This document shows positions 25,087 to 33,635 of a DNA stretch of 64,000 nt, piece after piece. Source of the DNA: an uncultured Erysipelotrichaceae bacterium (GTDB taxonomy: Bacteria > Bacillota_I > Bacilli_A > Erysipelotrichales > Coprobacillaceae). The stretch's first letter is position 1, and each line of letters begins with the position of its first letter. The position numbers and the translations under genes are program-made. Location of the stretch: the NCBI GenBank assembly GCA_900538465.1, contig UPXV01000001.1, forward strand, positions 153,339-217,338. The letters are read 5' to 3'. The notes under the pieces were generated by a model. It saw only the letters and a program-made list of their open reading frames with translations, was not told the origin of the DNA and did not search any database.

Positions 25087-25630
25087 ATACTGTCATTAAA
25101 TCTGCTTCTTTTTCTTTTGTTAATTGATCAATCATTTTTACATATTCATCAGTTAACTTTTGAACTTTTTCTTTTCCTTGTTTTTCTTCATCTTCAGTTA
25201 AACCAGCTTTTTCAACATCATCATTTGCTGATCTTCTGACATTACGTAAAGCAACCTTAGCTTCTTCAGCATATTTTTTTGCTTGTTTTACATATTCTTT
25301 TCTTGTTTCTTCAGTTAAAGCAGGAACATTAATACGAATGACTTCTCCATCACTTTGTGGAGTCAATCCTAATTCTGCTTCATAGATAGCATGTTCAATA
25401 TCTTTTAAAGTACTTTTGTCATAAGGTTTAATCAATAATTGACGACCTTCAACAACAGAGATACCAGCAGTTTGATTTAAAGGTGTTTTTTCACCATAAT
25501 AATTCACTTTCACACGATCCAACATTGTTGGATTAGCACGACCAGTTCTCACTGATGACAATTCATGTTTAAAAGCTTCAATAGATTTTTCCATTCTTTC
25601 TTTTGTTTCTTCTAAAATTAAATCTAACAT
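25085..25630 (-). CDS. frr: Ribosome recycling factor
   Basis: 181 residues, standard length near 185. RRF splits the post-termination ribosome together with EF-G. Seen: MEKSIEAFKHELSSVRTGRANP (in part), YYGEKTPLNQ, the IKPYDKSTLKDIEHAI stretch, and the helical RKEYVKQAKKYAEEAKVALRNVRR region. Start codon overlaps the pyrH stop (TAATG). Confidence 0.97.
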   Translation of the reverse strand: MLDLILEETKERMEKSIEAFKHELSSVRTGRANPTMLDRVKVNYYGEKTPLNQTAGISVVEGRQLLIKPYDKSTLKDIEHAIYEAELGLTPQSDGEVIRINVPALTEETRKEYVKQAKKYAEEAKVALRNVRRSANDDVEKAGLTEDEEKQGKEKVQKLTDEYVKMIDQLTKEKEADLMTV

Positions 25631-26352
25631 TATGCTTCCCCTCCTCTGGAAATAATTGTTCCAATTTCAGCACCATCACAAGCTTTGGCAATATTACCAT
25701 CTTCTTGCATGTTGAACACACATAAATCAATACCATTATCTTTACATAAAGTAATAGCCGTTTGATCCATGATATGTAAATCTTCATTTAAAACATCTAA
25801 ATAAGTGATATGATCATATTTTTTAGCATTTGGATCAACTTTTGGATCAGCTGAATAAACACCATCAACACCATTTTTAGCCATTAAAATAACATCTGCA
25901 TTCATTTCAGCAGCACGAAGTGCAGCAGTTGTATCTGTTGTAAAGAATGGGCTACCTGTTCCAGCACCAAAAATAACAATACGTCCTTTTTCTAAATGAC
26001 GAACAGCTCTTCTTCTAATATATGGTTCAGCCACTTCTTTCATGTCAATAGCAGATAACAATCTTGTATCTAAACCAATTGCTTCTAAAGCATTTTGTAA
26101 AGCCATACCATTCATCACAGTCGCAAGCATTCCCATATAATCCGCAGCAGCTCTTTCCATACCCATATCGCTACCCGTTTTTCCACGCCAGATATTTCCA
26201 CCACCACAAACAATAGCAATTTCAACACCTAAATCTTTTGCATCTTTGATTTGTCTTGCAACGTCTGCAACAACAACAGGATTGATTCCAAAGCCTTGTT
26301 CACCAGCCAAAGCTTCTCCACTTAATTTCAATAATACTCTCTTGTACTTCAT
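25630..26352 (-). CDS. pyrH: UMP kinase
   Basis: 240 residues from MKYKRVLLKLSGEALAG (ATG 26352, GAAGGAG upstream). Phosphorylates UMP to UDP; amino-acid-kinase fold. Seen: LKLSGEALAGEQGFGI, AIVCGGGNIWRG, GTGSPFFTTDTTAALRAAE (quoted in part), and KNGVDGVYSADP. The gene links translation genes with pyrimidine nucleotide supply. Confidence 0.97.
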   Translation of the reverse strand: MKYKRVLLKLSGEALAGEQGFGINPVVVADVARQIKDAKDLGVEIAIVCGGGNIWRGKTGSDMGMERAAADYMGMLATVMNGMALQNALEAIGLDTRLLSAIDMKEVAEPYIRRRAVRHLEKGRIVIFGAGTGSPFFTTDTTAALRAAEMNADVILMAKNGVDGVYSADPKVDPNAKKYDHITYLDVLNEDLHIMDQTAITLCKDNGIDLCVFNMQEDGNIAKACDGAEIGTIISRGGEA

Positions 26353-26373
26353 ATATATCTCCTTCATTTTATA

Positions 26374-26396
26374 AGAAAAGGGCACAAAAAGTGTCC
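26374..26396 (-). terminator. Hairpin with T-run between tsf and pyrH
   Basis: GGACAC with GTGCCC (26391-26396, 26380-26385, one G-T pair) followed by TTTTCTTAT. Probably a partial terminator that lowers pyrH-frr relative to tsf. Confidence 0.55.
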
Positions 26397-26410
26397 TCCC
26401 CCGTATATAA

Positions 26411-27298
26411 TTATCCTTTCATTTGAGCAGCTACTTCTTCGGCAAAGTTTTCTTCTCTTTTTTCCATACCTTCACCAACTTCGAAACGAATCATATCTAA
26501 AACTTTTCCGTTTCCTAAGTATTGAGCAACTGTTTGATCAGAATCTTTAATGAAAGCTTGATCAACTAAGCACATTTCTTTTAAGTTTTTGTTTAAACGA
26601 CCTTGAACCATTTTTTCAACAATATTTTCTGGTTTAGGTTTTGCACTGTTTGCATTTTCTTCCATAGCTTGAGCTTTTAAGACAGCTAATTCACGATCTA
26701 AAACTTCAGCAGGAATAGCAGTTCTATCAATATATTGTGGATTGATAGCAGCCACTTGCATAGCAATGTCTTTCGCTTTTGCTTCATCAATTCCTGAAGC
26801 TTTTACTAATGCAGACATTTTTCCACCCATGTGAGAATAAGCACCGAAAACTTCATCATCAGCTTTGTTCATAACAACGAATCTTCTTAAGCTTAATTTT
26901 TCACCAATTTTACCACTCTTTTCAGCGATAACTGTTTCTAAATCTTTACCATCAACATCTAATTTTAAAGCAGCTTCTAAATCAGCTGGTTGATTCTTAA
27001 CAACAATTGCAGCAACATTTGCTACTAATTCTTGGAACTCAGCATTTTTAGCAACGAAGTCAGTTTCAGAGTTTACTTCTACGATTGCAGCAGCATTTCC
27101 TTCAATAACAAAAGCAGTTAACCCTTCAGCAGCGATACGGTCAGCTTTTTTCGCAGCCTTTGCAATTCCTTTTTCTCTTAACCAGTCAAATGATGCTTCT
27201 AAATCACCATCACATGCTTCTAATGCTTTTTTACAGTCCATCATTCCAGCACCAGTTTTTTCACGTAATTCTTTTACTAATTTTGCACTAATTGCCAT
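26411..27298 (-). CDS. tsf: Translation elongation factor Ts
   Basis: 295 residues from MAISAKLVKELREKTGAGMM (ATG 27298, GGAGG upstream), quoted at the allowed length. Exchanges GDP for GTP on EF-Tu. Seen: TGAGMMDCKKAL, NSETDFVAKNAEFQ, the dimerisation-core repeats and ENIVEKMVQGRLNK near the C-terminus. Downstream of rpsB as in most bacteria. Confidence 0.98.
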   Translation of the reverse strand: MAISAKLVKELREKTGAGMMDCKKALEACDGDLEASFDWLREKGIAKAAKKADRIAAEGLTAFVIEGNAAAIVEVNSETDFVAKNAEFQELVANVAAIVVKNQPADLEAALKLDVDGKDLETVIAEKSGKIGEKLSLRRFVVMNKADDEVFGAYSHMGGKMSALVKASGIDEAKAKDIAMQVAAINPQYIDRTAIPAEVLDRELAVLKAQAMEENANSAKPKPENIVEKMVQGRLNKNLKEMCLVDQAFIKDSDQTVAQYLGNGKVLDMIRFEVGEGMEKREENFAEEVAAQMKG

Positions 27299-27321
27299 TT
27301 CTTTATCCTCCATTTATTTTT

Positions 27322-27354
27322 TTATAAAAAAGGGAAAGACATAAGCCTCCCCTT
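27322..27354 (-). terminator. Hairpin with T-run between rpsB and tsf
   Basis: Imperfect AAGGGGA/TCCCTT stem (27348-27354 with 27330-27335) followed by six T on the minus strand. Likely an attenuator that reduces read-through from rpsB to tsf. Confidence 0.55.
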
Positions 27355-27361
27355 AATACAA

Positions 27362-28228
27362 CTATGCTTCAGTTTTTTCTTCTTTAACTTCAGCTGGTTT
27401 GCTTACTTCAGCAGGTTTGTTATTTCTAGGACGTCCGTTATTTTTATATCTTGGTCCTCTTTGTTTACTTTCTTCTACAGAAGCAACAGCATCATTCATA
27501 GATACTTCTTTGTCATCTTCATCTTTTACATATGCAACAGTTAAAGGTTCACCTTTTGCTTCACATACAGCATCAGCCATTGCAGCAACAATTAATTTTA
27601 CTGCTCTAATAGCATCATCATTAGCTGGGATAACATAATCAACTTCATCAGGATCACAGTTTGTATCAACGATACCAAATACAGGGATACCTAAGATTTT
27701 TGCTTCTGCAACTGCATTATGTTCAACTTTAGGATCAACTACGAATAAAGCATTTGGTAATCTTCTCATTTCTTTGATACCACCTAAGTTCTTTTCTAAC
27801 TTAGCTTTTTCTTTCATCATAAGAACTGCTTCTTTCTTAGTGAATAATTCTAAAGTTCCATCTTCTTCCATTTTTTCTAATTCTTTTAATCTTCTAATTC
27901 TCTTTTGGATAGTTTTGAAGTTTGTTAAAGTTCCACCTAACCAACGAGAATTTACATAGAAACTTCCAGATCTTTCAGCTTCGATTTGTACAGCTTCTTG
28001 AGCTTGTTTTTTAGTTCCTACAAATAAAACTTTTCCACCTTTTGCAACGATATCCATCATAGCTGCATAAGCTTCATCAATTTTATCAGATGATTTCTTT
28101 AAATCGATGATGTAAATACCATTTCTTGCTGTGAAAATGTATGGAGCCATTTTTGGATTCCATCTTTTTGTTTGATGTCCAAAATGAACACCAACTTCTA
28201 ATAATTTTTTCATTGAAATTACTGCCAT
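27362..28228 (-). CDS. rpsB: Ribosomal protein S2
   Basis: 288 residues, longer than the usual 230-250 because of a charged C-terminal tail from about residue 235 (DEDDKEVSMNDAVASVEES, then RGPRYKNNGRPRNNKP). Start MAVISMKKLLEVGVHFGHQT at 28228 with AAGGAGG. Core motifs: GVHFGHQTKRWNPKMAPYIF in part, NSRWLGGTLTNFKTI, and PVFGIVDTNCDPDEVDYVIP in part. Binds the 30S subunit. The basic tail is unusual for S2 and may be disordered. Confidence 0.97.
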   Translation of the reverse strand: MAVISMKKLLEVGVHFGHQTKRWNPKMAPYIFTARNGIYIIDLKKSSDKIDEAYAAMMDIVAKGGKVLFVGTKKQAQEAVQIEAERSGSFYVNSRWLGGTLTNFKTIQKRIRRLKELEKMEEDGTLELFTKKEAVLMMKEKAKLEKNLGGIKEMRRLPNALFVVDPKVEHNAVAEAKILGIPVFGIVDTNCDPDEVDYVIPANDDAIRAVKLIVAAMADAVCEAKGEPLTVAYVKDEDDKEVSMNDAVASVEESKQRGPRYKNNGRPRNNKPAEVSKPAEVKEEKTEA

Positions 28229-28337
28229 TGTAACTTCCTCCTTTTCGTTTTTTTCCTCCATTGTTTCTAACACAAACCACCTGAATAAGGCACTAGATTT
28301 ATGAATTCACAATGTGTGTATTTAAAATACCTGCAAT

Positions 28338-28366
28338 ATAATATCATAAAAATATAAAAAAAACAA
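28338..28366 (-). promoter_or_regulatory. Promoter of the rpsB operon with 100-nt leader
   Basis: Minus-strand TTGTTT (28361-28366), 17-bp spacer, TATTAT (28338-28343). The transcript start is expected near 28330, leaving a leader of about 100 nt before rpsB, long enough for an S2-type autoregulatory leader; I cannot confirm a known fold by eye. Confidence 0.65.
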
Positions 28367-28385
28367 GATACAATCTCATTTTTCT

Positions 28386-29156
28386 CTATTTTTTTACACT
28401 CAACAATAATTCGTAAACCATATCCTTTTCATCAACCATCCCCTCTTGTCTTTGGTAATAATTATGATAGTCTCTTCGATAAATGAATTTTTGATTTAAT
28501 ATGATTTTCTTTCTTTCATATAATGATGGGATATGACTATAATATTGTCTTAACATTGTTGGTATTGCTTTCCAATATGTGATTTGTTGAACAAATAAAT
28601 AACCTATAATCACTAATGTATTGATTTTCAAATAACATATACTCAAAACACAAAATGAAAATACTGATATTTTTAAGCTCAACTCAAGTGCCCTTTTCAA
28701 ATCCATAAGCCTTTGCAACAACAAACTCATCAATCTTCCTCCATCCATAGGATAAATAGGCACAAGATTAAATCCAAAAACAAACATATTCATCATCAAT
28801 AAATAATCCTGATATACTCCATTTATAAATGTTTCTATAAAAAAATACAAAAACAAATGACTACATGGTCCTGCCAAAACAACACAGATTTCATGAATGA
28901 TAGGATGATAAAAAAAATCATCTAAAGATAAATATGCTCCAAAAGGAAGAATTTCAATTTTATCAATTTCAAAATGAAAATAATATGCCATCATAAGATG
29001 GCATAATTCATGAAAACAAACAATAGCCAAAGTAGAAAGATACCATTTCAAATATCCTCCTATCAATGCTAAGAGAAAATAAATAAGCGTAATGGGATGC
29101 ACTTCTATTTTAAGAAAGAAGTTCTTCAAATGTTGAATAGTCAATTTCTTTTTCAC
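28386..29156 (-). CDS. SpoIVFB-like intramembrane metalloprotease
   Basis: Up to 256 residues; M50 family. Zinc motif HELCH at 49-53 and NLVPIYPMDGG with Asp 138 as third ligand, in a bundle of five to six hydrophobic helices. By position next to an SpoIVFA-like gene and minD-minC, it is the counterpart of SpoIVFB, which cleaves pro-sigma-K in the mother cell in Bacillus. Compared with SpoIVFB it lacks an obvious C-terminal CBS domain. The start is uncertain: GTG at 29156 overlaps the upstream gene by 47 bases, and later TTG or GTG codons nearer the conserved EVHP are possible. Confidence 0.85.
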   Translation of the reverse strand: MKKKLTIQHLKNFFLKIEVHPITLIYFLLALIGGYLKWYLSTLAIVCFHELCHLMMAYYFHFEIDKIEILPFGAYLSLDDFFYHPIIHEICVVLAGPCSHLFLYFFIETFINGVYQDYLLMMNMFVFGFNLVPIYPMDGGRLMSLLLQRLMDLKRALELSLKISVFSFCVLSICYLKINTLVIIGYLFVQQITYWKAIPTMLRQYYSHIPSLYERKKIILNQKFIYRRDYHNYYQRQEGMVDEKDMVYELLLSVKK

Positions 29157-29697
29157 CTTGGGTAAAAATAATCATTACCTGATCTTGATATGTCCCTAAG
29201 ATTGTGCCTTCATCAACTTGATCATACATACTCACAAAAACATCACTCAGTTGTCCGTAAGTTACCTCAACATTATTTTCCAAAAGAACAGTGACATATG
29301 AACCTAACATATCTTGCTTTCCTACATAAATGACACGTCCTTTATCAAAATTTAAAACTTCATTGCTTTGATTGGTATAATAATTGTCTTTGATATTTGT
29401 ATAAGCCACTTGACTAGAAACAGTTGCTGCTTTATCCCCTTTTTGAAATGATAACAGCTGATGATTCACCCATTTGCTTAACTCTGTAAAATGTAAATCA
29501 TTTAACACATAATCTTTAATATATTCCCCATTGGGACTTACTTTCACATAAGCACATAATGCAACACCTACTAATAATACAACCATACATTTAATCATAC
29601 CATTATAAAGTCTAGAAAAATGTCTATCCGTTAAAACAGGTTGTCTTTGTCCTTTGCGTTTTGCCATTCTCCTTTTAATATCATCAATTTCATTCAC
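29110..29697 (-). CDS. SpoIVFA-like membrane protein with degenerate LytM domain
   Basis: 195 residues from GTG 29697 (GAGGTGA upstream). Basic N-terminus (RRMAKRKGQRQ), one membrane helix at about 34-51, then an extracytoplasmic part whose C-terminal 80 residues resemble an M23/LytM fold (GRVIYVGKQDMLGSYVTVLL, VTYGQLSDVFVSMYDQVDEG) without the zinc-binding His residues. This is the layout of SpoIVFA, which anchors and regulates the SpoIVFB protease. Placement immediately before the protease gene supports this. Confidence 0.8.
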   Translation of the reverse strand: MNEIDDIKRRMAKRKGQRQPVLTDRHFSRLYNGMIKCMVVLLVGVALCAYVKVSPNGEYIKDYVLNDLHFTELSKWVNHQLLSFQKGDKAATVSSQVAYTNIKDNYYTNQSNEVLNFDKGRVIYVGKQDMLGSYVTVLLENNVEVTYGQLSDVFVSMYDQVDEGTILGTYQDQVMIIFTQGEKEIDYSTFEELLS

Positions 29698-29742
29698 AAG
29701 TCTGTCACCTCATAATATACTTATGAAAGAAATTGAAAAATA

Positions 29743-30519
29743 TTATCTTAAAATTCTTTCTAGGAACGATTTCTTTTTATTTGTCTGGAAAGGAACTTCT
29801 TGTCCTTCTAATCTTTTGATAATCCGATCAAAACATTTTGCTGTTGCTTGACCTTGATTTAAATAGATTGGCATTCCTTTATTGTTAGCTTCTATCATTG
29901 TGTGATCATCATAGACAACACCAATTAAAGGAATTGACAAAATATCATAGGCATCTTTTAATGTTAAACTTCTTCCCTTATGTATATCTTCATCGTTATA
30001 TTTATTCACTAACATATGTAAATTTGTAACACCTTGTTTCAACAATAATCCTACAACACGATCGGCATCTCTTAATGAAACAACATCTAAAGTAACAACA
30101 ATAATAGCTTCTTGTGATAATCCACTTGCATATTGAAATCCTTTTTCAATACCTGCTGGACTATCAATTAAAATATAATCAAATTCTTCTTTTAATTGTT
30201 CAATCATTTTCATCATATAATCAATATTTAAACTTTCAAAAGATAATGATTTACAAGCTGGCAATAAAAACAATGAATCCATTCTTTTATCTTTAACCAA
30301 TATTTGTTTTAATGAACATTTATTTGAAATCACATCTTTCAAATCATAAATAACACGATTCTCCAGTCCCATCATCACATCAAGATTTTTCAAACCAAAA
30401 TCAGCATCAATTAAGCAAACTTTTTGACCAGTTGACGCCAAAGCATAGCCTATATTAATAGACATACTGCTTTTACCAACACCACCCTTACCTGATGTAA
30501 TTACAATAGTTCTGCTCAT
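29743..30519 (-). CDS. minD: Septum site-determining ATPase MinD
   Basis: 258 residues from MSRTIVITSGKGGVGKSS (ATG 30519, six bases after GGAGG). Deviant Walker A KGGVGKSS, switch DADFGLKNLD, DSPAGIEKGF. The C-terminal KKSFLERILR is the amphipathic membrane-targeting helix. MinD with MinC blocks division at the poles. It overlaps the end of minC by 32 bases, suggesting tight coupling. Confidence 0.96.
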   Translation of the reverse strand: MSRTIVITSGKGGVGKSSMSINIGYALASTGQKVCLIDADFGLKNLDVMMGLENRVIYDLKDVISNKCSLKQILVKDKRMDSLFLLPACKSLSFESLNIDYMMKMIEQLKEEFDYILIDSPAGIEKGFQYASGLSQEAIIVVTLDVVSLRDADRVVGLLLKQGVTNLHMLVNKYNDEDIHKGRSLTLKDAYDILSIPLIGVVYDDHTMIEANNKGMPIYLNQGQATAKCFDRIIKRLEGQEVPFQTNKKKSFLERILR

Positions 30520-31078
30520 ACCCATCCTCCTTCTTCGCCAAAATCTGGTTATCTTTATAATAGACACTTGTCAGCGCAGAAGTTGTCAAATCATGTAAAG
30601 TTTCATGATTAATTATAATTTGAGCATTTTGAAAATCATGCCCATAAATTTTTACATTTTCATTCATAGCTACAATTGTACCTTTGACAGTATTTAAAAA
30701 ATAAACATTATCCGCACAATAAACATAACTTCCTGGATTCACCGTTCCTAAAAACAATGTCTCTTTTTGAATAAATAATTCTTCCCCATTATGTAATTGT
30801 TCTCTTTGAATCTCTAAATGATTTTGATTAACCGGCAAAGACACACCATCAAATAAGACTGTTTTCTTTTCCTTCAACAACAAAATTAAACTTTTTAGTT
30901 CTTCTTCTTTCAATTGTCGACATCCAAAATCAAAATATGCCCTTGGATAATAACCATCTTGTTTAAAGATAGGTTGTTCCAAGAGCATATTCAATTCATC
31001 AATAAAATTTTCAAAAGAACAATTTTGATTCACTTTCATGATTAAGATGCCATTCACACCTTTGACTTCAATATTCAT
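30488..31078 (-). CDS. minC: Septum site-determining protein MinC (divergent)
   Basis: 196 residues from MNIEVKGVNGILIM (ATG 31078, GAGGTGG upstream, overlapping the mreD stop as TAATG). The C-terminal right-handed beta-helix is recognisable: GTVNPGSYVYCADNVYFLN, VKGTIVAM, and a short remainder. The N-terminal half is divergent. It inhibits FtsZ assembly together with MinD. Identity rests on this beta-helix and the position next to minD. Confidence 0.88.
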   Translation of the reverse strand: MNIEVKGVNGILIMKVNQNCSFENFIDELNMLLEQPIFKQDGYYPRAYFDFGCRQLKEEELKSLILLLKEKKTVLFDGVSLPVNQNHLEIQREQLHNGEELFIQKETLFLGTVNPGSYVYCADNVYFLNTVKGTIVAMNENVKIYGHDFQNAQIIINHETLHDLTTSALTSVYYKDNQILAKKEDGYEQNYCNYIR

Positions 31079-31599
31079 TATTCCACCTCTATCTTGACTT
31101 TTTTGTAGATCCAATAGATTGGTATAGACAATATCAAATTGGCCATTAATGTTGGTAAAATACGCATCAACATAAATGACGAAATTGAATATCTTGTCAT
31201 ATTGGTAATCCACATAAGCCAATATAGCACAACTTCCTGTGCAAAAACTGTCAAAACACAGTAAATCATGGATTCAAATAAATTTAAAGACTCTAATTTA
31301 AACAAATAAGATCGAACAAAGGCGATTAAACAATAAATAAGTATATATATGGCTAATGTATTAGAATAAACAATTGAATAATAAAGACCACAAACAGTTG
31401 CAAAGAAATAACGTTCAGCTCCATCAATTGTTTTCACTAACATTGCAAAAATCATTAAACCCAAACATGGTACAATTGTTATACCTGTTTTGGTAAAGTT
31501 GTATGGTAAAAAGAAAGCTATCGTACTATCAATAATAAAACATAAGAAAACGATAATAAAACATTTTAATAAATAACTATCTCTCATTCGTGCTTTCAT
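31078..31599 (-). CDS. mreD: Rod-shape protein MreD
   Basis: 173 residues, five to six hydrophobic helices, a short basic N-terminus and the ending YWIYKKVKIEVE. The family is weakly conserved in sequence; the assignment rests on size, topology and its place between mreC and minC. It acts with MreC in the elongation complex of wall synthesis. Start overlaps the mreC stop (TAATG). Confidence 0.88.
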   Translation of the reverse strand: MKARMRDSYLLKCFIIVFLCFIIDSTIAFFLPYNFTKTGITIVPCLGLMIFAMLVKTIDGAERYFFATVCGLYYSIVYSNTLAIYILIYCLIAFVRSYLFKLESLNLFESMIYCVLTVFAQEVVLYWLMWITNMTRYSISSFMLMRILPTLMANLILSIPIYWIYKKVKIEVE

Positions 31600-32453
31600 T
31601 ATTCATTAACCCTTTGAACAACTGCTACATAATTTAAAGAATTAAAATCAGCACTTGGCTTCACCATACAAATAGATTCAGTTGCATCATCACCAATTGT
31701 AAATTCTTCAACAGTTCCTAACAAAATGCCTTTTGGACTCTTTCCTTTGCCACCTAATCCACTCGTCACAACTTTAGCCCCTTTTTCAAGTTTTTCAACA
31801 TCACTCAATAAAGTAATACGATAACTCTTAGATGTTAAATCATAACGATTTAATAAACCATAATATTCTTGATCACCACTGATAATCATAACTGGTAATT
31901 GACTTTTGTTGTTTTCAGTTGATAACAAAGAAACAGTAGAAGAAATTTCACCAACATTAGTAACTGTTCCTATCATTCCTTTTGCACTAATAACAGCCAT
32001 ACCTTCTTTAATTCCTGAAAGTTTTCCTAAGTCAATAGTGACTTCATTATTCCAGCTCTCAGCATCTCTAGCAATAACTTTTGTATACTTAACACGATAA
32101 TCTGTAGGTAAATAATCAATTTTTGTTAATTCTTTTAATTGATTGATTTCAGATGTTAAAACATCATTCATTGCTGATTCACGTTCTAGATTTTCTAATT
32201 GTTTCTTTAATTTAGCATTTTCTTCATAAACATCTTTCATTTCATTATATTCATCAATCAAGCCACTCACGTATTGAACTGGTGCTTTGATAACATAATA
32301 TTCGATATTCGCAATTGTATCTTTAAAGATTCTTTCAATTGGGCTTGCCGAACGTGTTGTGACAAGTGTAATGATTGAAAAAAGAACCAAAACAATTGTT
32401 ACAATCACAATTCTTTTATTGTGTTTGTTCCATTTTTTATTTTTATTGTACAA
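31599..32453 (-). CDS. mreC: Rod-shape protein MreC
   Basis: 284 residues from a TTG at 32453, five bases after AGGGGTG. An ATG at 32474 lies at the expected transcription start and has no ribosome site. One membrane helix (about 15-35), a coiled coil (NEMKDVYEENAKLKKQLENL and following), then the beta-barrel domain with VIARDAESWNNEVTIDLGK in part, GMAVIS-x-x-G-MIGTV, and the second barrel LEKGAKVVTSGLGGKGKSPKG in part. Organises the elongation machinery outside the membrane. mreB, which usually precedes it, is not here. Confidence 0.94.
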   Translation of the reverse strand: MYNKNKKWNKHNKRIVIVTIVLVLFSIITLVTTRSASPIERIFKDTIANIEYYVIKAPVQYVSGLIDEYNEMKDVYEENAKLKKQLENLERESAMNDVLTSEINQLKELTKIDYLPTDYRVKYTKVIARDAESWNNEVTIDLGKLSGIKEGMAVISAKGMIGTVTNVGEISSTVSLLSTENNKSQLPVMIISGDQEYYGLLNRYDLTSKSYRITLLSDVEKLEKGAKVVTSGLGGKGKSPKGILLGTVEEFTIGDDATESICMVKPSADFNSLNYVAVVQRVNE

Positions 32454-32476
32454 AATATCACCCCTAGTCTTCATAC

Positions 32477-32505
32477 ATTATAATATCTCACTTAAAAAAA
32501 AGCAA
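32477..32505 (-). promoter_or_regulatory. Promoter of the mreC-mreD-minC-minD-spoIVFA-spoIVFB operon
   Basis: Minus-strand TTGCTT (32500-32505), 17-bp spacer, TATAAT (32477-32482). Its -35 region overlaps the T-run of the radC terminator. Confidence 0.7.
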
Positions 32506-32508
32506 TTC

Positions 32509-32539
32509 AAAAAAAGATAAACACTTAAACATGTTTATC
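32509..32539 (-). terminator. Intrinsic terminator of radC
   Basis: GATAAACA/TGTTTATC stem (32516-32523 with 32532-32539) overlapping the radC stop, followed by TTTTTTTG. Confidence 0.8.
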
Positions 32540-33208
32540 TTGATACAATTGATTTGCAATTATACTATAATATTGATTCCAGCCAATAATGATATGGTCA
32601 ACAATTTCAATCATCATCATTTTCCCAAGTTCCATAAACTGTTTAGTCAAATAAATATCTTCTTGGCTTGGCGAAGCATCACCACTGGGATGATTATGTA
32701 ACAAAACAATTTTCGCACTATTGACATTGATGGCTTCTCGAAAAACCTCTCTTGGTGTAACAACACTTACATTTAAAGACCCTATAAAAATCGTTTTTTC
32801 CTTAATGACACGATTTTTGTTATCTAAGCATAAAATCATAAAATGTTCTTGTTTTAACATCATCATCTTATTTTTCATTCGTTTATAAATTTGACTTGGG
32901 GTTTTTAAATTTTCTTCTTGAACAATTGTTTCTTTTAAACGTTTTGAAATTTCTATAATGCTCAATAGTTCAATCGCTTTGGCTTGTTTAATTCCTTTGA
33001 TGCTGGTCAAATCTGCATAGTTGACATATGCAAGTTTTGAGATTCCCCCAATCTCTTTCAATAATCTTTGAGCAAGTTGAAGAACTGATTCTTCTTTATT
33101 CCCTGTCCGTAAAATAAGAGCTAATAATTCAACATTGCTTAAAGAATCAATTCCATATGTTAAAGCTTTTTCTCTGGGATTTTCTTCAATAGGTAATGAT
33201 TTAATCAT
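32525..33208 (-). CDS. radC: RadC/YsxA family JAB-domain protein
   Basis: 227 residues. N-terminal helix-hairpin-helix part (LAYVNYADLTSIKGIKQAKAI) and the JAB/MPN domain with LLHNHPSGDASPSQED, the H-x-H-x-8-D zinc site. Despite the name, a role in DNA repair is doubtful; the biochemical function is not established. In Bacillus radC lies before mreB-mreC, and here directly before mreC. It overlaps the SpoIIB-like gene by eight bases. Confidence 0.93.
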   Translation of the reverse strand: MIKSLPIEENPREKALTYGIDSLSNVELLALILRTGNKEESVLQLAQRLLKEIGGISKLAYVNYADLTSIKGIKQAKAIELLSIIEISKRLKETIVQEENLKTPSQIYKRMKNKMMMLKQEHFMILCLDNKNRVIKEKTIFIGSLNVSVVTPREVFREAINVNSAKIVLLHNHPSGDASPSQEDIYLTKQFMELGKMMMIEIVDHIIIGWNQYYSIIANQLYQDKHV

Positions 33209-33560
33209 ATGTTACTCCTTTCTCTAAATTTTCTAAAAGTAATTGCGGAGTCATATCACTTGAAACATGATATGTTTTGACAATTCCTTTCACTTTTGTT
33301 GCATGTTCTTCTATTGTTTTTCGATCTTCACTCATCAATGAAAGAACATAATATTGTTTATCCTTTTGATAACAATAACCTTCAACTCCTATTTCTTTTA
33401 ACTCTTTTAACTTTGCATCTTTGTTGGCTTCTTCTTTATAAATACCAACCTGGTAAGCATAAATTGTTTTTTGACCAAAAGAACATGCATATGTAAAAAG
33501 AAACATACAACAAATAGAAAACAATACACTTAAAATAATAATCTTAATTTCAAATTTCAT
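33201..33560 (-). CDS. SpoIIB-like membrane protein with SPOR-type domain
   Basis: 119 residues from MKFEIKIIIL (ATG 33560, GAGGTGATGGAT upstream). One membrane helix at about 5-25, then a SPOR-like domain: IYAYQVGIYKEEANKDAKLK (aromatic-x-x-Q-x-G-x-x), GVEGYCYQKDKQYYVLSLM. SPOR domains bind denuded glycan at septa. Bacillus has spoIIB, a one-helix SPOR protein that helps septal wall dissolution, between the valS region and maf-radC-mreB; the position here is equivalent. It is shorter than SpoIIB. The promoter resembles sigma-E sites. Confidence 0.75.
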   Translation of the reverse strand: MKFEIKIIILSVLFSICCMFLFTYACSFGQKTIYAYQVGIYKEEANKDAKLKELKEIGVEGYCYQKDKQYYVLSLMSEDRKTIEEHATKVKGIVKTYHVSSDMTPQLLLENLEKGVTYD

Positions 33561-33576
33561 ATCCATCACCTCACCA

Positions 33577-33606
33577 ATTATATGCTTACATGATGGAAAA
33601 TATGAA
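33577..33606 (-). promoter_or_regulatory. Sigma-E-like promoter of the SpoIIB-like gene
   Basis: Minus-strand TTCATATT (33599-33606), 14-bp spacer, CATATAAT (33577-33584). This matches the Bacillus sigma-E pattern (K-T-C-A-T-A-T-T, 13-15 bp, CATACAnT) in all but one -10 base. A sigma-A polymerase could use the embedded TATAAT but no sigma-A -35 is present. Confidence 0.55.
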
Positions 33607-33625
33607 AGGCCTAAGCCTTTCATAT
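33594..33625 (-). terminator. Strong intrinsic terminator of the small peptide gene
   Basis: ATATGAAAGGC/GCCTTTCATAT 11-bp stem (33615-33625 with 33600-33610), four-base loop, then TTTTCC on the minus strand. Its distal arm doubles as the -35 element of the next promoter. Confidence 0.8.
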
Positions 33626-33635
33626 TCATTTCTAT

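Noticed and set aside
27399..27959. Plus-strand frames antisense to rpsB
   Set aside because: No ribosome site or promoter; explained by codon bias of the ribosomal protein gene.
28086..28280. Small minus-strand frame overlapping the start of rpsB in another frame
   Set aside because: It runs through the rpsB start region out of frame; its starting codon has no ribosome site and the protein is basic and unstructured.
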